From assembly GCF_024171955.1 (NCBI RefSeq), contig NZ_JAMTCS010000003.1:310001-374000 (forward strand): 64,000 bases of DNA, written 5' to 3'. Numbering within the stretch: position 1 is the stretch's first letter; each line of letters starts with the position of its first letter. The notes beneath the pieces are model-generated. The model was not told the origin of the DNA. It worked only from the letters and a program-made list of their open reading frames with translations, and ran no database searches. This DNA comes from Promicromonospora thailandica. Lineage in GTDB: Bacteria; Actinomycetota; Actinomycetes; Actinomycetales; Cellulomonadaceae. Made by a program: the position numbers and the translations under genes. Positions 45,901-53,726 of the stretch are shown piece by piece.

Positions 45901-46105
45901 GGCGGGCGCCGGTGCGCCGCCGTCGGCCTGGCGCCTGGTCGCCGACGACGGGCGGGTGCTGGACGAGCGCTCCGGGGAGCGGTGGCCCTGGCCGGGCCAG
46001 CTGCGCCCCTTCGTGCTCGACGAGCCCGTGCCGCTGACGGGCCTGCGCCTGGAGCTCGCGGACGGCGGCACCCTGACCCAGATCGAGCTCCTGACCCGCC
46101 CCTGA
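42971..46105 (+). CDS. Alpha-mannosidase, GH92
   Basis: 1044 residues, no signal peptide. GH92 layout: N-terminal beta domain (about 1-400, with RRGTHSSGAYSRGNNVP and VPNGFTLWVPLT), then the (alpha/alpha)6 catalytic domain with NHGFWDTYRT, GGWVARWSSPGYADLMTGTS and the calcium/acid site GDEDNGEMSAWYVLSALG (E815). GH92 enzymes remove alpha-1,2, -1,3, -1,4 or -1,6 mannose, calcium-dependent. Overlaps lacI by four bases, so it is under the same operator. A hairpin follows. Confidence 0.93.
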   Translation: MTGPAHVPAGRPGVGLTGEHARLVEHDGPGRTVVLDGLDVPLEAGLTLRWALLPVLDADLTYRSTHVAVDLLLDDGSWLTETGPGRALTDQHGMPATAQGQGAARILVADHWNVVRVDLDAAAEGLPGRRVRAAAVVTAPPDGGRTEVWFDDVTVALRQPRAGTGRTDLVDTRRGTHSSGAYSRGNNVPAAAVPNGFTLWVPLTDAATERWMYSWAAHNGPGNRPRLQGVGISHVPSPWMGDRDQLAFHLVPARDGVEVPDAGLAARSLAFSHDAETARPHRYDVDLDGGARVAVAASDHGGVLRFTFPPGAATGHLVVDAVSDAGADGAPVEVTVHDDGTLTGWSDHGSTLSVGRSRMYVVGRISRSVLRTGRAAGRDHATYATVALDPAAGEAGRTVEVRVATSYISEDLAWRALGREVSGTFEEVAERTRALWEERLGVLDVAGATDEQLVTLYSNLYRLNLYPSSYTETDADGAPVHASPVLDGAPVRPGEMYVNHGFWDTYRTCWPAYALLYPEVAARLADGFVQQYREGGWVARWSSPGYADLMTGTSSDVAFADLYLRDVPLPDPLATYDAGLRNATALPGLPGVGRKGQAFALTRGWVPRDVEESVSWGLEGYINDAGLARMARALADAPSTPDERRRALRDEAAYLHQSSLGYVHLFDAGTGFFRGRGRDGAFAPGPFDPDAWGGDYTESDAWNFLFHPVHDGAGLAALHRGPAGLEALLERFFATPERADKPGSYGQPIHEMVEARDVRLGQLGQSNQVSHHIPYVWLFAGRPDRTQETVREILARLWTGSEIGQGYHGDEDNGEMSAWYVLSALGLYPLEIGSSRWAVGSPLFERAVVHRPGGDLVVEAPDAARRWYVAGLCLVDGAGAERAVEVPSVEHGDLTGGATLRFALSATPAGWGAAGGSPRPSDGPWGRAAGTWRGADGPLQELTDGDLTTPAQVSGALEWRPADAGSGGALVGYTLTSAGAGAPPSAWRLVADDGRVLDERSGERWPWPGQLRPFVLDEPVPLTGLRLELADGGTLTQIELLTRP

Positions 46106-46116
46106 CGCACCACCCC

Positions 46117-46155
46117 CCACCCCCGCACCCCACCGGCACCGGGGTGCGGGGGTGG
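46117..46155 (+). terminator. Hairpin ending the mannoside operon
   Basis: Arms of 15 bases (46117-46131, 46141-46155; CCACCCCCGCACCCC with its complement), nine-base loop. Begins 12 bases after the GH92 stop. Confidence 0.78.
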
Positions 46156-46239
46156 TCCGGCATGTGAGAAGTTTCCGGCGAGCGTTGACGACGGGCAGGT
46201 CTCTTCGTATCTTCTTCGCCATCGAGACAGATCCATTAT

Positions 46240-46249
46240 TCCGATCGGA
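46240..46249. promoter_or_regulatory. TCCGATCGGA palindrome ahead of the SAM-IV riboswitch
   Basis: A perfect 10-bp palindrome in an AT-richer stretch (46200-46268) just upstream of the riboswitch, likely at the promoter. Could be the site of a sulfur or redox regulator; only the symmetry is seen. Confidence 0.35.
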
Positions 46250-46274
46250 CTGATAGGAAAAGTGGATCCGTCCC

Positions 46275-46378
46275 GGCAAGGTCATGAGCTCCGACGCCAA
46301 GCCCCGGCTGGTCGGACGGCAACCCCCCGCGCGGGTGGGTGCCCCGGGTGAGGACCAGGCCCGTCGCCGACCGGCGGC
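46275..46378 (+). ncRNA. SAM-IV riboswitch
   Basis: The core shows GGTCATGAG (46280-46288), then CCAAGCCCCGGCTGGTC, GGCAACC, and GTGCCCCGGGTGAGGACC, in the order and spacing of the actinobacterial SAM-IV class. P1 pairs GGTC with GACC. It binds S-adenosylmethionine and turns downstream genes off. Its targets are the short ORF at 46427 and the monooxygenase at 46739. Confidence 0.85.
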
Positions 46379-46426
46379 GGACAACACGCGTCGCTCGCCG
46401 CAGGCGAGCAGGTGAGGAGAACGACG

Positions 46427-46552
46427 ATGACCCGGAGCACCGCCCCCGCCGTCCACGTGTCCCTGCCGCCCACCGCCTCCGTCCGGCCCTGCGCCGGCCC
46501 GCACGAGGACACCCCGCACGAGGCCATGTCGTGTCGCCGGTCGTGTCGCTGA
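46427..46552 (+). CDS. 41-residue Cys-containing leader ORF
   Basis: ATG behind a strong GAGGAGA box, 50 bases after the riboswitch. Ends AMSCRRSCR, with Cys/Arg codons next to the stop. Short cys-leader peptides of actinobacteria, which sense cysteine supply, have this shape; this one is unproven. The next 186 bases (46553-46738) hold no gene: C-rich and G-poor at 46560-46665, as in Rho-loading sites. Confidence 0.5.
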   Translation: MTRSTAPAVHVSLPPTASVRPCAGPHEDTPHEAMSCRRSCR

Positions 46553-46738
46553 CCGCCGCGACCTCGGTCCGCTGACCGCGCCCGGTCCGGCCGACCCAGC
46601 CCCCACACGTCCTCCGACGTCTCTCGCCTGCCCTCCGGTAGCCCCCCGCCCCGGTGCACCCGCCGTCGCGCGCCCTCCCGCGCCGCCGGCAGGGCGCCGT
46701 GGACGGTCGCGCAGCCGCAGCCCGAACGGAGCCCCGCC

Positions 46739-47893
46739 GTGCCCTACCCTCCGCAGCCCACCTCGCTCAGATCTTCCCTCCGCCCGCTCGCGCTGGGCGT
46801 CGACCTGACCGCCGCCGGCGCCCGACCGGGTGCGCACCGGTCCCGCGGCCCCGTCCCGCCGCGGCCGTTCGACGGCGAGCGCTTCCTGCAGCTCGTGCGG
46901 ACCGCCGACCGCTGCCTGCTCGACCTCGTCACGCTCGACGAGGACTTCCTGCTGCACCCCGGGCGCGGCCAGGTCACCGGCCGGCTCGACACCGTGGTGG
47001 CCGCGGCCCGGGCCGCGCGCGTCACGACCAGCGTGGGCCTGGTGCCCGCGGTCGACACGGTGCACGTCGAGGCCGCGCACGCCGCCGTCGCCCTGAGCAG
47101 CGTGGACCGGGCGAGCGGGGGCCGGGCGGGCTGGCAGGCGGCCCGGCAGACGGCCGTCGCCGAGGCCGACGAGGCCTGGGCGGCGCGCGTCGAGCCGGGC
47201 ATCCAGTCGGTGCACCAGGTCTGGACCGGGCGGCCCGGTTCCGGTTCCGGTGCGGTCGAGCTCGACGCCGACGGCCGGTTCCGGGTGGACCACGACGGCA
47301 TCCGGTTCGCCGTCCGCGGGCGCACGGCGGGCGTCGGCGGGGCGCTGTCACGGGTGCGCCCGCCCGTCGTAGTACGGGTGCGGTCCGCGGCGAGCGCGGC
47401 GCTCGCCGGGCGCACGGCCGACGTCGCGCGCGTCGTGGCGACCGAGACCGCGCAGGCGGCGCGGCTGCGCCGGCTGGTGCGCGACTCGGCCCTGTCCGCC
47501 GGGCGGGACCCGGAGTCCGTCCGGGTGCTGGTCGAGGTGTACGTGGTGCTCGCGCAGGAGCGGGCCGGTGCGCGGGCGCGGCTCGAGCTCGTCGAGGCGC
47601 TCGAGGGGACCGCGCCCATGGGCGGCGCGCTCGTCGTCGCGGACACGCCGGACGAGCTCGCGACCCTCCTGGCGGACTGGGCGGCGGTGGGGGCGGCGGA
47701 CGGTTTCCTGCTGCGGCCCTCCTCGCTCGGCGCGGACCTGGACTCGATCGCGGACCACCTCGTGCCGGCCCTGCAGCGCGCGGGCCTGTTCCGCACCGCA
47801 CGCACGGCGACGACCCTGCGCGGCGCGCTCGGCCTGCCGGACGCCGGGACCGCGCCGCGCGCGGTCCCCACGGGCCGGCTGCTCAGCGCATGA
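46739..47893 (+). CDS. Luciferase-like (LLM class) flavin-dependent monooxygenase
   Basis: 384 residues. TIM-barrel pieces of the LLM family: FDGERFLQLVRTADRC, ARVTTSVGLVPAVDTVHVE, and a C-terminus near ADGFLLRPSSLGADLDSIADHLVPALQRAGLFR (in parts), as in the NTA/SsuD/DszA branch. That branch takes FMNH2 and often cleaves C-S bonds; sulfur scavenging fits the SAM-IV riboswitch upstream. The central part (residues 135-230) is atypical, so activity is not certain. GTG 46739 start, weak RBS. Confidence 0.72.
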   Translation: MPYPPQPTSLRSSLRPLALGVDLTAAGARPGAHRSRGPVPPRPFDGERFLQLVRTADRCLLDLVTLDEDFLLHPGRGQVTGRLDTVVAAARAARVTTSVGLVPAVDTVHVEAAHAAVALSSVDRASGGRAGWQAARQTAVAEADEAWAARVEPGIQSVHQVWTGRPGSGSGAVELDADGRFRVDHDGIRFAVRGRTAGVGGALSRVRPPVVVRVRSAASAALAGRTADVARVVATETAQAARLRRLVRDSALSAGRDPESVRVLVEVYVVLAQERAGARARLELVEALEGTAPMGGALVVADTPDELATLLADWAAVGAADGFLLRPSSLGADLDSIADHLVPALQRAGLFRTARTATTLRGALGLPDAGTAPRAVPTGRLLSA

Positions 47894-47949
47894 CGGGCGC
47901 CGCGAACAGGAAGAAATCCGACGAGTCCACAAAACTTCTCAAGAGTCCA

Positions 47950-48075
47950 TATACTGACCCGATCGCGCACTCCAGGCCGAGAACAGGCCGACGGCGGGGC
48001 AACGCAGCCCTCCCGGCATGTGAGACGGCGAATCAGGGCATTGACGAAACCACCCTGAACGTGAGTGCGTAGCCT
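47950..48075 (+). ncRNA. Candidate structured leader of the nitroreductase gene
   Basis: TATACT (47950-47955) looks like a -10. From about 47962 the leader can close on itself: CGCACTC (47966-47972) pairs with GAGTGCG (48063-48069). Inside are hairpins GGGC-AACGCA-GCCC (47997-48010) and CAGGG/CCCTG (48034-48057). A GGCAAC piece recalls S-box RNAs, but I cannot assign a class. Upstream, GAGTCCA occurs twice (47923, 47943), 20 bases apart. Ends about 20 bases before the RBS. Confidence 0.4.
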
Positions 48076-48098
48076 TCCGTCCACCCCACGGAGCTCTC

Positions 48099-49088
48099 AT
48101 GACAGCCATCGACGCCTTTCCGGTCACCACCCCGACCGAGACCGCTCCCGACCCGACGACCCGACCCGCCGGCCGGACCGCCCACGCCCGGCCGGTCCGC
48201 CACCGCGAGGCGCCCGAGCGGCCCGGCCGCCTCGCCGTGGCACGTGCCCAGGTGGCCGCCCGCTACGGCGTGAGCCGACGCCGGGCCGACGCCGCCGCGC
48301 CGCAGGTCGCCGCCACGGTCGCCGCCGCGGCCGACCTGCCCCGGTCGGTGCTCGACGTCCAGCTCGCCCACCGGTCCGTGCGCCGGTTCCTGCCCCGCCC
48401 GCTCGCGCCGTCGGTGCTGCCCACGCTCGTGGCCGCCGCGCAGTCCGCCCCGACGTCGTCGAACCTCCAGCTCTGGAGCGTCGTCGCGATCACGGACCCC
48501 GCGCGCCTCGCGCGCGTCGCGAAGCTCTCGGGCGAGCAGGACCACGTGCGCTGCGCGCCCCTCCTGCTGGTCTGGGTCGCCGACGTCGCCCGCGTACGCA
48601 CCCTGGCCGCCCGCCGCGGCCGGAGCGTCCCGGCGACCGGGTACCTCGAGACCACGGTGGCCGCGTTCCTGGACGCGGCGCTCGCGGCGCAGAACGCCGT
48701 CGTCGCGGCCGAGTCGCTCGGGCTCGGGACGGTCTACCTCGGAGGCGTCCGGGACGCTCCGGAGGCCCTGGCTGCCGAGCTCCGGCTGCCGCGCGGCGCG
48801 GCGCCCGTGGTCGGCCTCGTCGTGGGTCACCCCGACCCCGGCTGCCCGGGGCGGGTCAAGCCGCGCCTGCCGCAGGCCGCCGTCCTGCACCACGAGACGT
48901 ACGACGTGAACCGCCAGCTGCGGCCGGTGGCCGCCTACGAGCGACGCATGGCCGAGTTCTACCGGGACGAGGGCCTGGAGGGCGGCTGGGTCGCGCGCGC
49001 GGTGACGCGCCTGCGCGGCAACGGCTCGCTGCGCGGCCGGGAGCACCTGCGCTCGGCGCTGGCCGCGCTGGGCCTGCCGTCCTGGTAG
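48099..49088 (+). CDS. Nitroreductase-family flavin reductase (NfsA-like)
   Basis: 329 residues. An N-terminal extension (about 1-80), then the nitroreductase fold: HRSVRRFLPRPL, SAPTSSNLQLWSVVAI for FMN binding, GLGTVYLGGVRD, and VVGLVVGHPDP. The NfsA/FRP group uses NADPH to reduce FMN or nitro compounds. Could supply FMNH2 to the LLM enzyme just upstream (inference). RBS GGAG. Its end forms one arm of a terminator. Confidence 0.85.
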   Translation: MTAIDAFPVTTPTETAPDPTTRPAGRTAHARPVRHREAPERPGRLAVARAQVAARYGVSRRRADAAAPQVAATVAAAADLPRSVLDVQLAHRSVRRFLPRPLAPSVLPTLVAAAQSAPTSSNLQLWSVVAITDPARLARVAKLSGEQDHVRCAPLLLVWVADVARVRTLAARRGRSVPATGYLETTVAAFLDAALAAQNAVVAAESLGLGTVYLGGVRDAPEALAAELRLPRGAAPVVGLVVGHPDPGCPGRVKPRLPQAAVLHHETYDVNRQLRPVAAYERRMAEFYRDEGLEGGWVARAVTRLRGNGSLRGREHLRSALAALGLPSW

Positions 49089-49115
49089 AAGTCCTGGCAG
49101 GGACGGCAGGCCCAG
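49068..49115. terminator. Hairpin at the nitroreductase/GH18 junction
   Basis: CTGGGCCTGCCGTCC (49068-49082) and its exact complement (49101-49115), 18-base loop. The left arm lies in the last codons of the nitroreductase. Serves two convergent genes. Confidence 0.72.
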
Positions 49116-49139
49116 GGGCGGGCCGTGCTCGGGGCAGGG

Positions 49140-50117
49140 TCAGCGGCCGACGACGTCCGCCACGTGCGCGAACCAGGAGGTGCGGTCACCGCCGTCGTAC
49201 CCGACGGAGTTGAAGTACTCCCAGCCGAAGACGCCGCCGAAGTCCGGGTGGCGGGCCACGAGCGTGCCCACCGTGGCGTCGAAGGTGGGCCAGTCGACGT
49301 ACCCGCCGCAGTTGGCGGGGTTGGTCACGGTGCCCGCCACCACGCGGCCCGGGGTGAAGCCGTTGGCGAGGATCTGGTCGTACACCGTGGTCGACCGCAG
49401 GTCGCCCCAGCCGCAGTAGAACTGCGTGTTGTACCAGTCGATCCGGTCGCCGGCCCGCCGCTCCAGCTCGGCGTAGGAGAAGCCGCCCGAGAAGCTGGTC
49501 CGCCCGGCCATGTCGGTGGCCACGGGCGTGAGCGTGACGACGAAGTCCTGGCCGAAGTCGGCGCGCAGCGCGTCGATCAGGTGGATCGTGTCGTCGAGGG
49601 AGAACGTCTCCTCGATGTCGAGGTCCACGCCGTCCAGCCCGTACGTGCGCAGGAAGTCGCGCAGCACAGGGTAGAACCGGTCGAAGTCCTCACGCAGGTA
49701 GCGGTACGTGCCCGGGGCGGCCCCGCCGAGGAAGGCGCTGACCGTGACGCCCTGGTCCTGCATCGTGGCCAGGTCGTCCCACATCACGTCGAGCTCGGGG
49801 TGGTCGGCCGGGATGTCGTTCACGGTGAGCGACGCGTCGGCGTTGAGGTGGATCGCCCCCATGTTGACGTCGGTGACCGAGCCCACGAGGGGCTTCGGGT
49901 CGACGTACCGGCGCACGCCGTCCGAGCCGGTCTCGTAGATCGTCTGGTAGAAGGCGAGGACGCGGTGCGAGGCGTCGTCGGGCGCCTGGTCGAATGCCTG
50001 GTCGAATGCCTGGTCGGGTGCGGGCGGTGGTGCGGAGGCGGCAGGTCCGGCCGCGGCGGTCAGGGCGAGCAGGCCGGCCGCGAGGGCGGCGCCGATTCGG
50101 GCGAGCGAGCGGGACAT
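49140..50117 (-). CDS. Secreted GH18 enzyme, possibly endo-beta-N-acetylglucosaminidase
   Basis: 325 residues. Signal peptide to about residue 29, then a short Asp/Gln/Ala/Phe linker with a 12-bp repeat (DQAFDQAFDQ), then a single GH18 barrel. Catalytic line GLDGVDLDIEE, acid E169. AIHLNADASLTVNDIPADHP and VSAFLGGAAPGTYRYL resemble ENGase-like GH18 more than chitinases with binding modules; there is no CBM. ENGases cut the chitobiose core of N-glycans. RBS AAGGGAG. A LacI-type operator lies just upstream, linking it to the mannoside operon. Confidence 0.85.
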   Translation of the reverse strand: MSRSLARIGAALAAGLLALTAAAGPAASAPPPAPDQAFDQAFDQAPDDASHRVLAFYQTIYETGSDGVRRYVDPKPLVGSVTDVNMGAIHLNADASLTVNDIPADHPELDVMWDDLATMQDQGVTVSAFLGGAAPGTYRYLREDFDRFYPVLRDFLRTYGLDGVDLDIEETFSLDDTIHLIDALRADFGQDFVVTLTPVATDMAGRTSFSGGFSYAELERRAGDRIDWYNTQFYCGWGDLRSTTVYDQILANGFTPGRVVAGTVTNPANCGGYVDWPTFDATVGTLVARHPDFGGVFGWEYFNSVGYDGGDRTSWFAHVADVVGR

Positions 50118-50164
50118 CGTTGGCTCCCTTGGTCTCCGGGCGGTACGAGCGGGCGGTGCGGCGC

Positions 50165-50178
50165 CTAAACCGCTTTAG
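50165..50178 (-). promoter_or_regulatory. LacI-type operator in front of the secreted GH18 gene
   Basis: On the minus strand CTAAAGCGGTTTAG, 13 of 14 bases equal to the operator at 38712-38725. Ends 48 bases before the GH18 start. TAGCGT (about 50193-50198 on the minus strand) may be the -10. Confidence 0.75.
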
Positions 50179-50283
50179 AGGCGCCACCGCCGACGCTAGC
50201 GGCACCACCGGCCGGGTGAAACCCCTCCCGCCGAGCTCGGCGGAAACCCCTCACCACACGAGCGGACACACGAGCGGGCACGT

Positions 50284-50322
50284 GAGAGGGCCGGGGCACC
50301 CCGTGGGGTGCCCGGCCCTCTC
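50284..50322 (-). terminator. Hairpin after katA
   Basis: Arms GAGAGGGCCGGG-g-CACCCC and GGGGTG-CCCGGCCCTCTC (18 pairs, one bulge), 30 bases beyond the katA stop on the minus strand. Confidence 0.78.
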
Positions 50323-50352
50323 GAGCGGGACCCGCTACCGACCCCGGACGGG

Positions 50353-51804
50353 TCAGGCGGCGGCGACGGCCGCGCGCAGCTTGGCGCCCAGCTCCGCGTC
50401 GACGTTCGTCCAGTACTGGAAGAACCGCTCGCGGATGTCGTCGATCGTGATCGACTGGCCCTGGCCGGTCAGGGTCTCCAGCAGACGGGCCTTGGCGCCG
50501 TCGTCGTAGACCTCGCGGTACAGGATGCCGGGCTGCACGAAGTCGCCGTCCTCGCTGTGCAGCGTGGCCGCGGTGCGGACCAGCTCACCGTCCGAGGCCC
50601 AGGCGCCGTCGTGCCCACGGGCCGGGTCGGCGGCGGGGCCACCGAACGAGTTCGGCGCGTAGTTCGGCACGCCGACGTCGTTGAAGTGGTGGCGCTGCGA
50701 GCCGTCCTGCGAGTAGTTGTGCACCGGCGCGGCGTGCGGCTGGTTGACCGGCACCGACTGGTAGTTGGTGCCCACGCGGTAGCGCTGTGCGTCCGGGTAG
50801 GAGAACACGCGGGCCATGAGCATCTTGTCGGGCGAGATGTCCGTACCGGGCACCTGGTTGGCCGGCGACAGCGCGATCTGCTCGATCTCCGCGAAGTGGT
50901 TGCGCGGGTTGCGGTTCAGCGTGAAGTGGCCGAAGTGGATCAGCGGGTAGTCCGCGTGCGGCCACACCTTCGTCAGGTCGAACGGGTTGTACCGGTAGGT
51001 CTTGGCGTCCTCGTACGGCATGACCTGGACCTTGATGTCCCAGACCGGGTTGTCGCCACGCTCGATCGCCTCGTACAGGTCGCGGCGGTAGTAGTCCGCG
51101 TCCGCGCCGGCGATCTGCTGCGCCTGCTCGTTGCTGAGGAACTTCACGCCCTGGCGGGAGATGAAGTGGTACTTGACCCAGAACTTCTCGCCCGCGGCGT
51201 TGGTCCACAGGTAGGTGTGGGAGCCGTAGCCGTTCAGCTCGCGCCACGAGGCGGGCAGGCCGCGGTCGCCCATGAGGTAGGTGACCTGGTGCGCCGACTC
51301 CGGCGACAGGGTCCAGAAGTCCCACTGCATGTCGGCGTCGCGCAGGCCCGACCACGGCAGGCGCTTCTGCGAGTGGATGAAGTCCGGGAACTTGATCGCG
51401 TCGCGGATGAAGAACACCGGGGTGTTGTTGCCGACGATGTCGAGGTTGCCCTCGGTCGTGTAGAAGCGCAGCGCGAAGCCGCGCACGTCGCGCCAGGTGT
51501 CGGGGGAGCCCATCTCGCCGGCCACGGACGAGAAGCGCAGCGCCACCTCGCCCTTCGCGCCGGGCTGGAAGGCCGCCGCACGCGTGTACTGCGACACGTC
51601 ACCGGTGATCTCCCACTCGCCGAAGGCGCCACCGCCCTTTGCGTGCACGATGCGCTCCGGGATGCGCTCGCGGTTGAACTGCGCGAGCTTCTCGACCAGG
51701 TAGCGGTCGTGCAGCACGGTCGCGCCGTCGGCGCCGACCGTGAGCGAGTGGGCGTCGCTGGCGACCGGGGTGCCGGTCTGCGTGGTGGTGTAGGGCGTGG
51801 TCAT
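50353..51804 (-). CDS. katA: Monofunctional heme catalase KatA
   Basis: 483 residues, small-subunit (clade 3) size. Catalytic His is in [12 protein letters not shown], distal Asn in [12 protein letters not shown], and the heme-ligand Tyr in [14 protein letters not shown]. Converts hydrogen peroxide to water and oxygen in the cytoplasm. It lies 90 bases after a Fur-family regulator gene on the same strand, so fur-katA is probably an operon induced by peroxide. Confidence 0.97.
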   Translation of the reverse strand: MTTPYTTTQTGTPVASDAHSLTVGADGATVLHDRYLVEKLAQFNRERIPERIVHAKGGGAFGEWEITGDVSQYTRAAAFQPGAKGEVALRFSSVAGEMGSPDTWRDVRGFALRFYTTEGNLDIVGNNTPVFFIRDAIKFPDFIHSQKRLPWSGLRDADMQWDFWTLSPESAHQVTYLMGDRGLPASWRELNGYGSHTYLWTNAAGEKFWVKYHFISRQGVKFLSNEQAQQIAGADADYYRRDLYEAIERGDNPVWDIKVQVMPYEDAKTYRYNPFDLTKVWPHADYPLIHFGHFTLNRNPRNHFAEIEQIALSPANQVPGTDISPDKMLMARVFSYPDAQRYRVGTNYQSVPVNQPHAAPVHNYSQDGSQRHHFNDVGVPNYAPNSFGGPAADPARGHDGAWASDGELVRTAATLHSEDGDFVQPGILYREVYDDGAKARLLETLTGQGQSITIDDIRERFFQYWTNVDAELGAKLRAAVAAA

Positions 51805-51894
51805 TCAGACGTGCCTTCCTGTGCTGCTAGCGGGGGTTCTTGCGGGTCTGTTCGTGCCGGGCCGGTGCCGGTCCGGTGCGGGGTCGCCGCCGGG

Positions 51895-52323
51895 TCACCG
51901 GCAGTGGGGACACAGGCCCCAGTACGTGACCTCGGCGGTCTCCACGACGAAGCCGTTGTCGTCGCTCGGCGTGAGGCAGGGTGCGTGGCCCACCGTGCAG
52001 TCCACGTCGCCGATCGCCCCGCAGGAGCGGCAGACGACGTGGTGGTGGTTGTCGCCGGTGCGCCGCTCGTAGCGCGCGGGGTGGCCGGCGGGCTCGATCC
52101 GGCGCAGGAGGCCCGCGTCGGTGAGCGCGTGCAGCACGTCGTAGACGGCCTGCACGGACACGGTGCCGAGCTCTGCCCGGACGGAGCCGAGGACGTCGTC
52201 CGCCGTGGCGTGCTGCCGCTCGCCCACCGCGCGCAGCGTGGCGACGCGGGCGGCCGTCACGCGCAGCCCGGCGCCACGGAGGAGGTCCTCGGGCGCGGCG
52301 GGAGCGGGGGCGGTCGACGTCAT
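51895..52323 (-). CDS. Fur-family regulator (FurA/CatR/PerR type)
   Basis: 142 residues. Winged helix ([17 protein letters not shown], then [22 protein letters not shown]) and C-terminal metal domain with [17 protein letters not shown] and CPHCR: two CxxC pairs for structural zinc. This group senses peroxide through a bound iron and represses katA. Short, because the N-terminal arm is brief. A palindrome in its own promoter suggests autoregulation. Confidence 0.92.
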   Translation of the reverse strand: MTSTAPAPAAPEDLLRGAGLRVTAARVATLRAVGERQHATADDVLGSVRAELGTVSVQAVYDVLHALTDAGLLRRIEPAGHPARYERRTGDNHHHVVCRSCGAIGDVDCTVGHAPCLTPSDDNGFVVETAEVTYWGLCPHCR

Positions 52324-52345
52324 AGCCAGCACCTTAACCCCTTTT

Positions 52346-52360
52346 CTGGAATGATTCCAG
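52346..52360. promoter_or_regulatory. Fur/PerR-type operator
   Basis: CTGGAATGATTCCAG is a 15-base palindrome with one central base, 23 bases upstream of the Fur-gene start, in an AT-richer promoter. It resembles known CatR/FurA boxes. Confidence 0.72.
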
Positions 52361-52445
52361 TAACGTGGGCCACGAGTTTCACCCGCTCGTGCGACGGCGG
52401 CCGACCTCACACCGGGTCGCCTGGCGGGAGGGCTCGTCGGCCTGA

Positions 52446-52688
52446 TATCGTGTCCGTACGACCGACCCGGTGAGAGCCGGGTGCGCAAAGTGGATCCCAT
52501 CCCACCCGAGTCACGACAGAGCGCCGCACGGCGCCGACAGAGGCCGGGTCCTTGGTCGGGTACGCAGGGCTGGTGGCGTCGTCACCGGACCTTCGTGTCC
52601 TTTCCTCGTGATGGCCTCCACCTGTGTTCAGGGCGGGGGCCATTTCCCGTTCCTGGTGGTCAATCAACGACTTCTGAGGAGCATCACC
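52446..52688 (+). promoter_or_regulatory. infC promoter and long leader
   Basis: TATCGT (52446-52451) is a likely -10, giving a leader of about 230 bases before infC. A stem ACCCGG/CCGGGT (52465-52482) sits at its start. No large ORF with good RBS is seen, but an in-frame ATG at 52610-52620 exists. Such leaders in other bacteria serve IF3 or L20 autoregulation; here this is unproven. Confidence 0.45.
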
Positions 52689-53630
52689 ATCACCGAGCCT
52701 CGCATCAACGACCGGATCCGTGTCCCCGAGGTCCGTCTCATCGGCCCTGGCGGGGAGCAGGTCGGCGTGGTTGCCACGGCGGTCGCCCTGAAGCTCGCCC
52801 AGGACGCTGACCTCGACCTCGTCGAGGTCGCGCCGGACGCCCGCCCGCCCGTCGCCAAGCTCATGGACTTCGGCAAGTTCAAGTACGAGTCCGACATGAA
52901 GGCGCGAGAGGCGCGGCGCAACCAGGCGAACACGGTTCTCAAGGAGATCCGGTTCCGCCTCAAGATCGACCCGCACGACTACGGCACCAAGAAGGGCCAC
53001 GTCGAGCGCTTCCTCTCGGCCGGCGACAAGGTCAAGGTCATGATCATGTTCCGCGGCCGTGAGCAGTCGCGCCCGGAGATGGGCCGTCGTCTGCTGGAGC
53101 GTCTCGCGGAGGACGTGGCGGAGCTCGGCTTCGTCGAGTCGATGCCGAAGCAGGACGGCCGCAACATGACCATGGTCCTCGGGCCGGTCAAGAAGAAGGC
53201 GGACGCCAAGGTCGAGCAGCGCAAGCGTGCGGCCGAGGTGAACGCGGGCCGGATGACCAAGTCGGAGGCGAAGGCCCAGGCCCGTGCGGCCGAGGAGCCC
53301 GACGTCGACGAGGTCGTCGAGGACCAGGTCGCGGAGCCTGCCGAGGCCGTCGCCGAGGAGCCCGCAGCCGTCGCCACGCCGGAGCCCGTCGAGGAGCCCG
53401 CTGCGCCGGAGCCCGTCGAGGAGCCGGCCGTGGCGGAGTCTGTCGAGGCGCCCGTCGAGGAGCCTGTCGCCGAGGCGCCCGCCCCGGCGGCGCCCAAGCC
53501 GGCGACCAAGCCCGCTGCGAAGCCGGCGGCCAAGCCCGCGGCGAAGGCGGCTCCCAAGCCCGCCCCGACCCCGAAGCCGGTGCCGAAGCCCGTGGCCCCC
53601 AAGCCGCGCGCCCCGCGCAAGGCCGGCTGA
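52689..53630 (+). CDS. infC: Translation initiation factor IF-3, ATC start, long tail
   Basis: 313 residues. IF3 N-domain ([20 protein letters not shown]) and C-domain ([20 protein letters not shown], then [13 protein letters not shown]), ending near residue 175. The remaining about 135 residues are a disordered Glu/Pro/Val then Lys/Pro/Ala tail (EPVEEPA and KPAAKPAAK repeats). ATC 52689 is chosen: GAGGAG (52676-52681) gives a seven-base spacer, and rare ATC/ATT starts are typical of infC autoregulation. ATC 52683 is too close; an ATG near 52613 lacks an RBS. Confidence 0.93.
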   Translation: MTEPRINDRIRVPEVRLIGPGGEQVGVVATAVALKLAQDADLDLVEVAPDARPPVAKLMDFGKFKYESDMKAREARRNQANTVLKEIRFRLKIDPHDYGTKKGHVERFLSAGDKVKVMIMFRGREQSRPEMGRRLLERLAEDVAELGFVESMPKQDGRNMTMVLGPVKKKADAKVEQRKRAAEVNAGRMTKSEAKAQARAAEEPDVDEVVEDQVAEPAEAVAEEPAAVATPEPVEEPAAPEPVEEPAVAESVEAPVEEPVAEAPAPAAPKPATKPAAKPAAKPAAKAAPKPAPTPKPVPKPVAPKPRAPRKAG

Positions 53631-53726
53631 GGTCGCCCAGACCACAACGGCACCGGGCCGGCTTACCGGCCCTGGTACACGTCGCCGCTCCAGCAGCGGT
53701 GACCGACATGAGGAGAGACGGCAGTC

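Noticed and set aside
52613-52688. Upstream ATG start of infC
   Set aside because: It adds an unconserved Cys-containing segment and has no RBS. ATC 52689 fits the family N-terminus and spacing.
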